A DNA stretch of 39,276 nt from contig MNDR01000091.1 in NCBI GenBank assembly GCA_001915025.1, positions 1-39,276 on the forward strand, read 5' to 3'. The position numbers and the translations under genes were made by a program. Source of the stretch: Gemmatimonadetes bacterium 13_2_20CM_2_65_7 (GTDB taxonomy: Bacteria; Gemmatimonadota; Gemmatimonadetes; Gemmatimonadales; GWC2-71-9). This document shows positions 17,603-24,703 of this stretch, piece by piece. The stretch's first letter is position 1, and every line of letters starts with the position of its first letter. The notes under the pieces are model-generated. The model was not told the DNA's origin, ran no database searches, and saw only the letters and a program-made list of their open reading frames with translations.

Positions 17603-17935
17603 GTGACCGCGCAGGAATTCCGCACCATCGCGCTGAGTATGCCTGAGGCAATCGAAGGCGCGCACATGGGCCACCCCGACTTCCGCGTCGGGGGGCGCAT
17701 CTTCGCGACATTGAGCTATCCGCGCCGAGGGTTTGGGATGGTGAAGCTCACCGCCGAGCAGCAGGAATTGTTCGTCAACACGCGTCCCAAAGCATTTGCG
17801 CCGGTCCCCGGAAAGTGGGGAGAGCGTGGGGCAACGCACGTTCGGCTTCAGGCTGCCAAACAGGGAGATGTGCGTGAAGCGCTCACGCTCGCCTGGCAAA
17901 ATCACGCGCCTGTCCCGAAGGCCCGGCGGGACTAG
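17603..17935 (+). CDS. MmcQ/YjbR family protein
   Basis: Small cytosolic protein of 110 aa of the MmcQ/YjbR family, a CyaY-like fold whose role is not established. Visible family landmarks are ALSMPEAIEGAHMGHPDFRVG near the N-terminus, the central IFATLSYPRRGFGMVKLTAEQ, and the C-terminal helix DVREALTLAWQNHAP. GTG 17603 is preceded by AAGGAAGG. The gene is separated from its upstream neighbour by the triple repeat and ends six bases before the stop of a convergent small gene. It is therefore probably its own transcription unit, possibly controlled by the repeats. Confidence 0.85.
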   Translation: MTAQEFRTIALSMPEAIEGAHMGHPDFRVGGRIFATLSYPRRGFGMVKLTAEQQELFVNTRPKAFAPVPGKWGERGATHVRLQAAKQGDVREALTLAWQNHAPVPKARRD

Positions 17936-17941
17936 GAAGCG

Positions 17942-18166
17942 TCACTTCACGACGGTGGTCGTGTTTCTGCGGCCGGCCATCGCGATAAGGGCGACGATCA
18001 GTACGAACGCGATGACGCCGATCGCGATCCACACGGGGTGTGTATACCACTCGCTGTGACTCTCGGTGGTCTTGATGTCCACCTTGACTCCGGACGGTTC
18101 CTGCAATGTGGTGGTCGCGAGGGCAACCGCCGCAGCCACGGTCATTATCGTCGTCGTGAAACGCAT
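17942..18166 (-). CDS. Small exported membrane-anchored protein
   Basis: The only gene called on the - strand: 74 aa, family unnamed. The N-terminus (FTTTIMTVAAAVALATTTLQ) is a signal peptide. A short extracytoplasmic part (EPSGVKVDIKTTESHSEWYTHP) follows. Then comes one hydrophobic helix (VWIAIGVIAFVLIVALIAMAG) and a basic, polar tail (RRNTTTVVK). A GGAGAG precedes the ATG (cat at 18164-18166), supporting the start. It would be a signal-processed, C-terminally anchored protein with a small exported domain. It is divergent from the 49-aa gene at 18323 and shares a control region with it. I know of no assigned function. Confidence 0.75.
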   Translation of the reverse strand: MRFTTTIMTVAAAVALATTTLQEPSGVKVDIKTTESHSEWYTHPVWIAIGVIAFVLIVALIAMAGRRNTTTVVK

Positions 18167-18188
18167 ACGTCTCTCCAGGTAGTGGTGT

Positions 18189-18263
18189 TGGAAGCTTCCA
18201 CCTAATACTCCGTCTCGTGCGCACTGATCGAGTCGATGTAGCATCAGTTCCAAGGCGCACGAG
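18189..18263. promoter_or_regulatory. Divergent control region with palindrome and stem-loop
   Basis: In the 156-bp gap between the divergent genes, 18189-18200 is a perfect 12-bp palindrome TGGAAGCTTCCA, a candidate operator. At 18214-18263 CTCGTGCGC pairs with GCGCACGAG (9 bp). Inside it ACTGAT pairs with ATCAGT (6 bp), with a 6-nt bulge and a 14-nt loop. Read on the - strand this would lie in the leader of the 17942-18166 gene. No clear -35/-10 pair could be assigned. Confidence 0.45.
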
Positions 18264-18322
18264 GAATTGGCGGAGCGGCTACATTTCAGAATCATGATGA
18301 GGTGGAACCGCAGGAGCGAGGA

Positions 18323-18472
18323 ATGATTCGGAGGTTGAAATCGGGCAAATACCGCCTCTACTCTCGGAAAATCAATCCGCGGACGGGAAGACGTCGCAAT
18401 CTGGGCACGTTCTCGACGCGCGCCGCTGCGGAGCAGCACGAGCGCGCGGTCCAATTCTTCAAACGTCGCTAG
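18323..18472 (+). CDS. Small basic protein, 49 aa
   Basis: Very short gene: MIRRLKSGKYRLYSRKINP, then RTGRRRNLGTFSTRAAAEQH, ending ERAVQFFKRR. It is preceded by AGGAG (18312-18316) plus GAGG, and the frame is closed by TAG at 18470-18472. The protein is strongly basic. It has the pattern of a single small beta-hairpin plus helix (KYRLYSRK..TGRRRNLGTFSTRAAAEQHE), like the Arm/AP2-type DNA-binding module at the start of tyrosine integrases. From memory, similar stand-alone ~50-aa proteins occur in many bacteria as hypotheticals. Nucleic-acid binding is an inference. Confidence 0.7.
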   Translation: MIRRLKSGKYRLYSRKINPRTGRRRNLGTFSTRAAAEQHERAVQFFKRR

Positions 18473-18485
18473 AAAGGCGCCCACC

Positions 18486-18950
18486 ATGACACGACCGAGA
18501 CCTCTCATCGTCCTCGTCCTTCTAGTGACGACGGCGACCGCTCTTGCCGCGCAGGAACGCAAGATCTCGCGGCGCGATTTACCGGCCGCGGTTGCCCGCA
18601 CTGCCGCCACCGAGAGCCACGGTGCGAAGGTCCGAGGCTACTCGGCGGAAAAAGAGAATGGACAGACTCTGTACGAGGTCGAATTGACGGTCAACGGCCA
18701 CCATCGCGACGTGCTCATCGATTCAACCGGCACGGTGGTGGAAGTCGAGGAGCAGGTAAAGCTCGCCGACGTGCCCGCTGTCGTACGTGATTCGTTGCGG
18801 GCGGCCGCAGGGAAGGGCAGAGTGACTGGTGTGGAATCGGTCACGAAAGGCGGCCGGATCGTCGCCTACGAGGCGCGTGTGAACACGAATGGGAAGCGGT
18901 CCGAGGTCAGCGTCGATCCCGATGGGAAGCGCATGGCGGGCGAGCCGTGA
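18486..18950 (+). CDS. Exported PepSY-like protein
   Basis: Predicted periplasmic protein of 154 aa. Signal peptide residues 1-22 (PLIVLVLLVTTATALAAQ, cleavage after AAQ). The mature part carries two similar ~60-residue units. The first is DLPAAVARTAATES..AKVRGYSAEKENGQTLYEVEL with VLIDSTGTVVEVEEQV. The second is DVPAVVRDSLRAAAG..RVTGVESVTKGGRIVAYEARV with VSVDPDGKRM. This helix-then-two-strand pattern with a DxxG turn is typical of PepSY-like domains, which often inhibit proteases or bind metals and peptides. The stop overlaps the GTG of the CocE-type hydrolase as GTGA. A regulatory or chaperone role towards that enzyme is possible but unproven. Confidence 0.8.
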   Translation: MTRPRPLIVLVLLVTTATALAAQERKISRRDLPAAVARTAATESHGAKVRGYSAEKENGQTLYEVELTVNGHHRDVLIDSTGTVVEVEEQVKLADVPAVVRDSLRAAAGKGRVTGVESVTKGGRIVAYEARVNTNGKRSEVSVDPDGKRMAGEP

Positions 18951-20779
18951 GCCACAGGCTCGTCATCACGTTGAGCCTTTGTGCGGCGTCGCTGGCCGCG
19001 CAGGCGCCCCCGCCCCCCGACAGCACGTGGGCGCAGCGCACCGAGATGGTGCCGATGCGCGACGGCGTGAAGCTGAACACCATCATCGTAACGCGGCGCG
19101 GTGCCGAGAGCGGCACCCCCCCGTTGCCGATTCTGTTGGTGCGGACGCCGTACGGCGCGGACGGGCCGGCGAGCCGATTTCCCGGCCCGTACCGCTTTCT
19201 CGCCGCGGACGGGTACATCTTCGTCTTTCAGGACATTCGCGGCCGGGGGAAGTCGCAAGGCGATTATCTGATGAACCGGCCGCTGCGTGCGCCGGGCGAC
19301 ACGTCGGCGGGGGGATTCGACGAGGCGAGCGATACGTACGACGCGGTCGAGTGGCTCATTCACAACGTCCCGAATAACAACGGGCGCGTCGGCGGACTCG
19401 GCATTTCGTATCCCGGCTGGTTGGCGACGATGCAAGGACTATCCGGCCACGCGGCCATGCACGCCGTCTCTCCTCAGGCGCCCATGACGGACACCTGGAT
19501 GGGCGACGACTTCTTCCATCAAGGCGCGTTCCGGCAGAGCTACGGCGTCGAATACACGTATGGCATGGAAGTCGGCGAGTTCGACGTCGGCGTGACCGAC
19601 ATGTACGACTGGTATCGGCGCATGGGTGAGCTCTCCAAGGTGCCGAAGCTGCTCGGCCGCTCGTGGCCGTCGTGGGACGCGTTCGTCGCCCACCCGAGCT
19701 ACGACCAGTACTGGCAGTCCCGCGCCACCGAAAAGCGGATTCACGCGTCGCCGGTGGCGGTGCTCACCGTAGGTGGCTGGTACGATCAAGAAGACATCTT
19801 CGGCCCGCCGGCGACCTACGCGGCGTTCGAGCGATTCGACACCGTCCCCGCGACGAACCGGAATCGCATCGTGATGGGTCCCTGGAATCACGGTGGTTGG
19901 TACGGTCCGGGCACGGGCCTCTCGCGCGTGCAGTTCGGCGACTCGACCGGCGTCTGGTTCCGGCGAGAGGTGGAGGCGCCATTCTTCGCGTTCTATCTCA
20001 AGGACCGCGCTCCGCTCGATCTTCCCGAGGCGCTTGTGTTCGAAGGCGGATCGAATCGCTGGCGCCGGTTCGACTCCTGGCCGCCTCGCGCCGCGACCGC
20101 AAAGAACCTCTACTTCCAGGCAGATGGACGGCTTTCGTTCGACCAACCGACCGCCGCCGGCACGGCCGCCGATTCGTTCGTCTCCGATCCCGCTCATCCG
20201 GTGCCCTACCGGCCGCGACCCATCGAGGTGACGTACTCGCGCGGTTCGCAATGGAATCAGTGGCAAGCGATGGATCAGCGGTTTGTCGAAGGGCGGCCTG
20301 ATGTTCTCGTGTGGAGCACCGAGCCGTTGAAGGAAGACCTCGTGATCGCCGGCAATTTGAGCGCGCAGCTGTTCGCGTCCACGACGGGCAGCGACGCCGA
20401 TTGGGTCGTCAAACTCATCGATGTGTACCCGGACAGCGCCGAGGGCGACCGGCGCATGGGCGGCTACGAGCTGATGGTCGCGGGAGAAATCATGCGCGGC
20501 CGCTATCGGACCGCATTCGACCAGCCGCAGCCGATCGCGACCAATCGGGTGCTCGAGTACACGGTGCATATTCCGCCGCAGACGTATCGCTTCCAAAAGG
20601 GGCACCGCGTCATGGTGCAGGTGCAGAGCACGTGGTTCCCGCTGTATGATCGCAATCCGCAAGTCTTCGTGCCGAACATCTTCAACGCGAAGGCGACCGA
20701 TTTTAGAGCACAGACACACCGTATCTGGCGCTCGGCACGATACGCGTCGCATGTCGTGCTTCCGGTGCTGCCCAATTAG
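18947..20779 (+). CDS. CocE/NonD family hydrolase (S15-like peptidase)
   Basis: Large exported alpha/beta hydrolase of 610 aa. A short signal peptide (LVITLSLCAASLAAQ) is followed by VPMRDGVKLNTIIV and PILLVRTPYG. Then comes FQDIRGRGKSQGD, the nucleophile motif GGLGISYPGW (Ser154), VLTVGGWYDQED with the catalytic Asp region, and MGPWNHGGWYG carrying the His. The C-terminal ~200 residues form the jelly-roll domain of the X-Pro dipeptidyl-peptidase/cocaine-esterase family (DLVIAGNLSAQLFAS, TDADWVVKL-like). Gemmatimonadota carry many such secreted hydrolases. It likely cleaves peptides, beta-lactam-like amides or acyl esters; the substrate is not predictable. GTG 18947 overlaps the PepSY-like gene as GTGA. 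Confidence 0.9.
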   Translation: MSHRLVITLSLCAASLAAQAPPPPDSTWAQRTEMVPMRDGVKLNTIIVTRRGAESGTPPLPILLVRTPYGADGPASRFPGPYRFLAADGYIFVFQDIRGRGKSQGDYLMNRPLRAPGDTSAGGFDEASDTYDAVEWLIHNVPNNNGRVGGLGISYPGWLATMQGLSGHAAMHAVSPQAPMTDTWMGDDFFHQGAFRQSYGVEYTYGMEVGEFDVGVTDMYDWYRRMGELSKVPKLLGRSWPSWDAFVAHPSYDQYWQSRATEKRIHASPVAVLTVGGWYDQEDIFGPPATYAAFERFDTVPATNRNRIVMGPWNHGGWYGPGTGLSRVQFGDSTGVWFRREVEAPFFAFYLKDRAPLDLPEALVFEGGSNRWRRFDSWPPRAATAKNLYFQADGRLSFDQPTAAGTAADSFVSDPAHPVPYRPRPIEVTYSRGSQWNQWQAMDQRFVEGRPDVLVWSTEPLKEDLVIAGNLSAQLFASTTGSDADWVVKLIDVYPDSAEGDRRMGGYELMVAGEIMRGRYRTAFDQPQPIATNRVLEYTVHIPPQTYRFQKGHRVMVQVQSTWFPLYDRNPQVFVPNIFNAKATDFRAQTHRIWRSARYASHVVLPVLPN

Positions 20780-20787
20780 AAGAACTC

Positions 20788-20803
20788 AGTAAGTATCGTT
20801 ACT
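20788..20803. promoter_or_regulatory. AT-rich gap with small inverted repeat
   Basis: The 33-bp gap before the FmdB gene is AT-richer than its surroundings. It contains AGTAA-GTATCG-TTACT, a 5-bp inverted repeat. No Shine-Dalgarno is seen before ATG 20813. It is a possible promoter or operator for the fmdB-argS-pfkB-purM-rib run. Confidence 0.3.
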
Positions 20804-20812
20804 TTTGCAGCG

Positions 20813-21091
20813 ATGCCAACCTACGAATACAAATGCCCCAGCGGGCATCTGTTCGAAAAGACACTTCCGCGGATCACCAGCCAGCGTTTCGCGAAATGTC
20901 CCGTTTGCGGGAAGCGCGCGGAGCGTCAGATCTCGGGCGGCGCCGGGATAGTGTTCAAAGGCTCCGGTTTCTATCATACCGACTACAAACGAGCCGGTGA
21001 GAAACCCGAGCAGAAGGAAAAGGCGGAGAAGACGGAGAAGGCGGCCGAGCCGAAGCCGACGCCCAAGAAAGACCCCAGCAGCGACAAGTGA
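20813..21091 (+). CDS. FmdB-family zinc ribbon protein
   Basis: Small zinc-ribbon protein of 92 aa, annotated in the family as a putative regulatory protein. MPTYEYKCPSGHLFEK gives the first metal half-site (Cys8 and His12), and KCPVCGKRAERQIS the second (CxxC). GSGFYHTDYK follows, another hallmark of the family. The last ~30 residues are a low-complexity Lys/Glu/Pro tail (EKPEQKEKAEKTEKAAEPK). Normal FmdB proteins have Cys-x-x-Cys or Cys-x-x-x-His in the first half-site, so this one fits. The stop overlaps the argS GTG as GTGA. Confidence 0.88.
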   Translation: MPTYEYKCPSGHLFEKTLPRITSQRFAKCPVCGKRAERQISGGAGIVFKGSGFYHTDYKRAGEKPEQKEKAEKTEKAAEPKPTPKKDPSSDK

Positions 21092-22728
21092 AGGCTCCCG
21101 AGACGATCCGTGCGGCGCTGGTGCAAGCGGCGGCGCGACTTGGCGTGCCTAATGTCGACGTCACGATCGAACGTCCTCGCGACGTGACGCACGGCGACCT
21201 GGCGACCAATCTTGCGCTCACGCTCGCCAAGACTCTCGGGCAAAAGCCGCGCGCCGTTGCGGAGCGGCTCGTCACGGCGCTCGATCTGCCCCCGTCGCTC
21301 GTCCGCAAGACGGAAATCGCCGGTCCGGGCTTCATCAACTTCTTTCTCGCCGAAGCGCAAGTCGTGGGCGTGCTCCCGTCGATCATCGCGGCCGGTTCCG
21401 ACTACGGAAAGAGCGATGTCGGTCGGGGGCGCAAGATCAACGTCGAGTTCGTCTCGGCGAATCCTACGGGACCGCTGCACGTCGGCCACGGCCGCGGCGC
21501 CGCGCTCGGCGACGGCATCGCCGCACTGCTCGAGTGGACAGGCTGGAATGTGACGCGTGAGTTCTACGTCAACGATGCCGGGACGCAGATCGACAAGATG
21601 GCGCGGTCACTGTGGGCGCGTGTCCAGCAAGCAACCGGCCGCAAGGCCGAGATCCCTGAAGGCGGTTATCACGGCGAATATCTGACCGAGCTCGCCCGGC
21701 AGATCCTCGAGAAGGAAGGCAAGGGTTTCGCGGACCTCCCGGAGGCCGAAGGCTTACGGCGCTGCCGCGAGATCGGCATTCGTGCCGAGCGTGATGAACA
21801 GGATGCCGACCTGCACGAGTTCGGCGTCCGATTCGACCTCGTCTCGTTCGAATCAGCGATGTACAAGCGCAAGCTGATCGAGGCGACGCTCGCGGAGCTC
21901 GACAAACACGGCCACACCTTCACCGCCGACGGCGCGCTCTGGCTGCGGACGACCGAGCTCGGCGATGATAAGGACCGGGTGCTGAAAAAGAGCGACGGGA
22001 CCTACACGTACCTCGTTCCCGACATCGCCTATCATCGCGACAAGCATGAGCGCGGCTTTGTCCGCGCGATCGACGTGTGGGGTGCCGACCATCACGGCTA
22101 CATCCCCCGCATGCGCGCGGCGCTGCAGGCCCTCAGCTATCCACAGGATTTCTTCCACGTCGAGATCGTGCAGCTCGTGCGCGTGATGCGCGGCGGGGAA
22201 GAAGTGCGCTTTTCCAAGCGTGCGGGCGATTTTGTGTCGCTGCGGGATTTGTTCGAGGAGACGGGCGTCGATGCGGCGCGCTACTTCTTCCTGATGAAGC
22301 GCGGCGATTCGCAATTCGTGTTCGACGTCGATCTGGCCAAGAGCCAGACGGAGGAGAACCCGGTTTTCTACGTGCAGATGGCACACGCGCGCATGTCCGG
22401 CATCTTTCGCGTCGCTGGGCGCGACGCCGCGAGCGTCTCCGCCGAGGGCGTGGATCTCTCCGTGCTCACGCAACCGGTGGAGATCGAGCTGGTGAAGGAG
22501 CTGGCGGAGTTCCCGGAGGTCCTGCGCCGCGCCGCCGCGGCCTACGAACCGCATCGTGTGACGGCTTATCTCGAGGGACTGGCCCGGATCGCGCATGCGT
22601 GGTATCACAAGTACCGCGTCTTGGGCGAGCCCGAGGAAGCCGCGCGGCTGGTGCTGGCGCGCGCGATCAAGCAGGTGCTCGCGAATGGTCTCACCCTCTT
22701 GGGGATACGCGCCCCGGAACGGATGTAG
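21088..22728 (+). CDS. argS: Arginyl-tRNA synthetase
   Basis: Class I aminoacyl-tRNA synthetase charging tRNA-Arg, 546 aa. The N-terminal additional domain ends at GPGFINFFLA. The Rossmann fold follows with the HIGH-type motif ANPTGPLHVGHGRG and FYVNDAGTQI. VWGADHHGYIPRM and VMRGGEEVRFSKRAGD stand in the KMSKS-loop position, as in many ArgS lacking a canonical KMSKS. The C-terminal anticodon-binding helical domain ends with ARAIKQVLANGLTLLGI and APERM, the family's usual finish. GTG 21088 overlaps the FmdB gene as GTGA. Confidence 0.96.
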   Translation: MKAPETIRAALVQAAARLGVPNVDVTIERPRDVTHGDLATNLALTLAKTLGQKPRAVAERLVTALDLPPSLVRKTEIAGPGFINFFLAEAQVVGVLPSIIAAGSDYGKSDVGRGRKINVEFVSANPTGPLHVGHGRGAALGDGIAALLEWTGWNVTREFYVNDAGTQIDKMARSLWARVQQATGRKAEIPEGGYHGEYLTELARQILEKEGKGFADLPEAEGLRRCREIGIRAERDEQDADLHEFGVRFDLVSFESAMYKRKLIEATLAELDKHGHTFTADGALWLRTTELGDDKDRVLKKSDGTYTYLVPDIAYHRDKHERGFVRAIDVWGADHHGYIPRMRAALQALSYPQDFFHVEIVQLVRVMRGGEEVRFSKRAGDFVSLRDLFEETGVDAARYFFLMKRGDSQFVFDVDLAKSQTEENPVFYVQMAHARMSGIFRVAGRDAASVSAEGVDLSVLTQPVEIELVKELAEFPEVLRRAAAAYEPHRVTAYLEGLARIAHAWYHKYRVLGEPEEAARLVLARAIKQVLANGLTLLGIRAPERM

Positions 22729-22730
22729 GC

Positions 22731-23651
22731 GTGGGTCTGCTCGTCGTCGGCTCCATCGCGCTCGATTCCGTCATCACGCCGTTTGGCGAGACCGCCGACA
22801 CACTGGGTGGCGCCGCGGTATTCTTTGCCATGGCGGGCGCCATCCTGCATCCCGTGCAGGTAGTCGGCGTGGTCGGCAACGATTTCCCTGAAGCGCACCT
22901 CAAGAAGCTCGCCGCGCGCGGCGTGGACCTGGCAGGTGTGGAGCGGCAGCAGGGGGAGTCGTTCCGGTGGAAGGCTCGCTACTCCTACGATCTCAATAGC
23001 CGCGAGACACTGGAGACGCGCCTGGGTGTGTTCGCACAGTTCCAGCCGCGCATTCCCGACAAGTTCCGCGATGCGAAGTTCGTCTTTCTGGGCAACATCG
23101 ATCCGGAGCTCCAGCTGAACGTCCTCGATCAAGTGAAGCAGCCGAAACTCGTCGCCTGCGACACGATGAACTATTGGATTCAGGGCAAGAAGGATCTGCT
23201 GCTGCAATTGCTACGGCACATCGACATCTTGATGGTGAACGACTCCGAGGCGCGGGAGCTGTCGGGCGATTGGAATGTGTACCGTGCCGCGCACTGGATC
23301 CTCGGGCGCGGTCCGAAGATGGTCGTGATCAAGCAGGGCGAGCACGGGGCGCTGCTCGTGGATCCGGACACGACGTTCAAGGTGCCGGCATACCCGTTGC
23401 AAGCAGTGTTCGACCCGACAGGCGCCGGCGATGCGTTCGCCGGCGGGTTCATGGCGCACGTCGCGCGCACCGGCGATCTCACGTTTCCCAACCTGCGCCG
23501 TGCCATGGTCTACGGCTCGGCGATGGGATCGCTCGCGGTCGAAGCGTTCGGCGTGCAGCGACTCGAGCAAGTCTCGCTCCAGGAAGTGCGCGGGCGTGTG
23601 AGGGCCTTTCGCGACCTCGTGCACTTCACCCTCGACGGAGCAGAGGAGTGA
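22731..23651 (+). CDS. PfkB-family carbohydrate/nucleoside kinase
   Basis: ATP-dependent ribokinase-fold kinase of 306 aa, substrate unassigned. N-terminal LLVVGSIALDSV and TLGGAAVFFAMAGAIL mark the sugar-binding half. VVGVVGNDFPEAHLKKLAARGVD is typical of the family. The C-terminal DPTGAGDAFAGGFMAH contains the anion hole and the catalytic Asp234. Upstream, MVNDSEARELSG and MVVIKQGEHGALL are standard strands. GTG 22731 is two bases after the argS stop. The stop overlaps purM as GTGA. Placement between argS and purM gives no clear clue; nucleoside or sugar salvage is possible. Confidence 0.88.
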   Translation: MGLLVVGSIALDSVITPFGETADTLGGAAVFFAMAGAILHPVQVVGVVGNDFPEAHLKKLAARGVDLAGVERQQGESFRWKARYSYDLNSRETLETRLGVFAQFQPRIPDKFRDAKFVFLGNIDPELQLNVLDQVKQPKLVACDTMNYWIQGKKDLLLQLLRHIDILMVNDSEARELSGDWNVYRAAHWILGRGPKMVVIKQGEHGALLVDPDTTFKVPAYPLQAVFDPTGAGDAFAGGFMAHVARTGDLTFPNLRRAMVYGSAMGSLAVEAFGVQRLEQVSLQEVRGRVRAFRDLVHFTLDGAEE

Positions 23652-24703
23652 CGAAGGCCGAGCGCTACGCGGCGGCGGGCGTCAAGCTCGACGTCGCCGA
23701 CGAGGCGAAGCGCCGGATCGCGGAGCTGGCGCGCGGGACGCGCACGCCGCTGGCGCGGGGGCAGGTGGGCGGCTTCGGCGGCATGGTGCGCGTGCCCGAC
23801 GGATACGCGAAGCCGGTGCTCGTCATGTCGACCGACGGCGTGGGCACGAAAGTGCTCGTGGCAATTGCCGCGGGCGTTCACGACACGGTCGGCGAAGATC
23901 TCGTCAACCATTCCGTGAACGACATCCTCGTGCACGGAGCGACGCCACTCGCGTTTCTCGACTACATCGCCACCGGCAAACTCGTGCCGGAGATTGCGGC
24001 GCAGATCGTCACGGGCGTCGCCCGCGGCTGCCGAGCGCACGAGATGACGCTCGCCGGCGGCGAGACGGCACAGCTCCCCGACCTGTACACGCCGGGTCAC
24101 TACGATCTCGCCGGTTCGATCGTCGGCGTGGTTGAGGAGGACAAGGCGATCCATGGCGATCGCGTGGCGCCCGGCGACCTCCTGATCGGCTATGCCTCGA
24201 GCGGACTGCACACCAACGGTTACACGCTCGCCCGCAAAATCGTGTTCGAGTCGATGAAGCTGGGCATCGACGATCCCTTTCCCGAGACAACCCCCCCCGG
24301 CCCCCCCCAGTCCGTGGCGCAGGTGCTGCTTGCCATTCACCGGAGTTACGCCGCCGCGCTGCGACCCGTCCTCGGCATTGTCCACGCGCTCGCGCATGTG
24401 ACGGGTGGCGGGATACCCGGCAACCTCGTGCGCGTACTGCCGCCCGCCACGGTGGCCGTCGTCGATGCCGGCAGTTGGCCGTGGCCCGCGCTGTTCCGCG
24501 TGCTGATGCGCGGCGGTCAGGTGGGACGCGATGAGATGCGGCGCGTGTTCAATCTCGGGATCGGCATGATTGCCGTTGCGGCGCGCGATGATGTCGAAGC
24601 CCTCGTTCGCGCGGCCCACCGCGCGCAGGTGCAGACCTGGGTGATCGGCGAGATCCGCGCCGGGAGAGGCGCGTCGCCGGCGGTGCGCTTTGAAGAGAGA
24701 TAG
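23648..24703 (+). CDS. purM: Phosphoribosylformylglycinamidine cyclo-ligase
   Basis: AIR synthetase of de novo purine synthesis: FGAM + ATP to AIR. It is 351 aa. Family features: YAAAGVKLDVADEAKRRI at the start, GGFGGMVRVP, MSTDGVGTKVLVA (ATP loop), DLVNHSVNDILVHGATPLAFLDY, LAGGETAQLPDLY, YASSGLHTNGYTLAR, HVTGGGIPGNLVRVLP, and FNLGIGMIAV. GTG 23648 overlaps the PfkB-kinase stop. In the middle, TTPPGPP is encoded by two C8 tracts separated by GG (24291-24308), an unusual homopolymer for an essential gene. The 3' end overlaps ribD by 14 bp. Confidence 0.95.
   Translation: MTKAERYAAAGVKLDVADEAKRRIAELARGTRTPLARGQVGGFGGMVRVPDGYAKPVLVMSTDGVGTKVLVAIAAGVHDTVGEDLVNHSVNDILVHGATPLAFLDYIATGKLVPEIAAQIVTGVARGCRAHEMTLAGGETAQLPDLYTPGHYDLAGSIVGVVEEDKAIHGDRVAPGDLLIGYASSGLHTNGYTLARKIVFESMKLGIDDPFPETTPPGPPQSVAQVLLAIHRSYAAALRPVLGIVHALAHVTGGGIPGNLVRVLPPATVAVVDAGSWPWPALFRVLMRGGQVGRDEMRRVFNLGIGMIAVAARDDVEALVRAAHRAQVQTWVIGEIRAGRGASPAVRFEER
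24291..24308 (+). repeat. C8-GG-C8 tract inside purM
   Basis: Eight C, then GG, then eight C, in frame in purM and encoding proline and glycine between EAFPET-type and SVAQVLL segments. The tract is slippage-prone: it could vary by polymerase slippage or be a sequencing weak spot. Confidence 0.85.

Noticed and set aside
17912-17932. Intrinsic terminator between the convergent genes
   Set aside because: GTCCCG/CGGGAC is a weak 6-bp stem inside the coding end of the YjbR-like gene, with no U-run after it.
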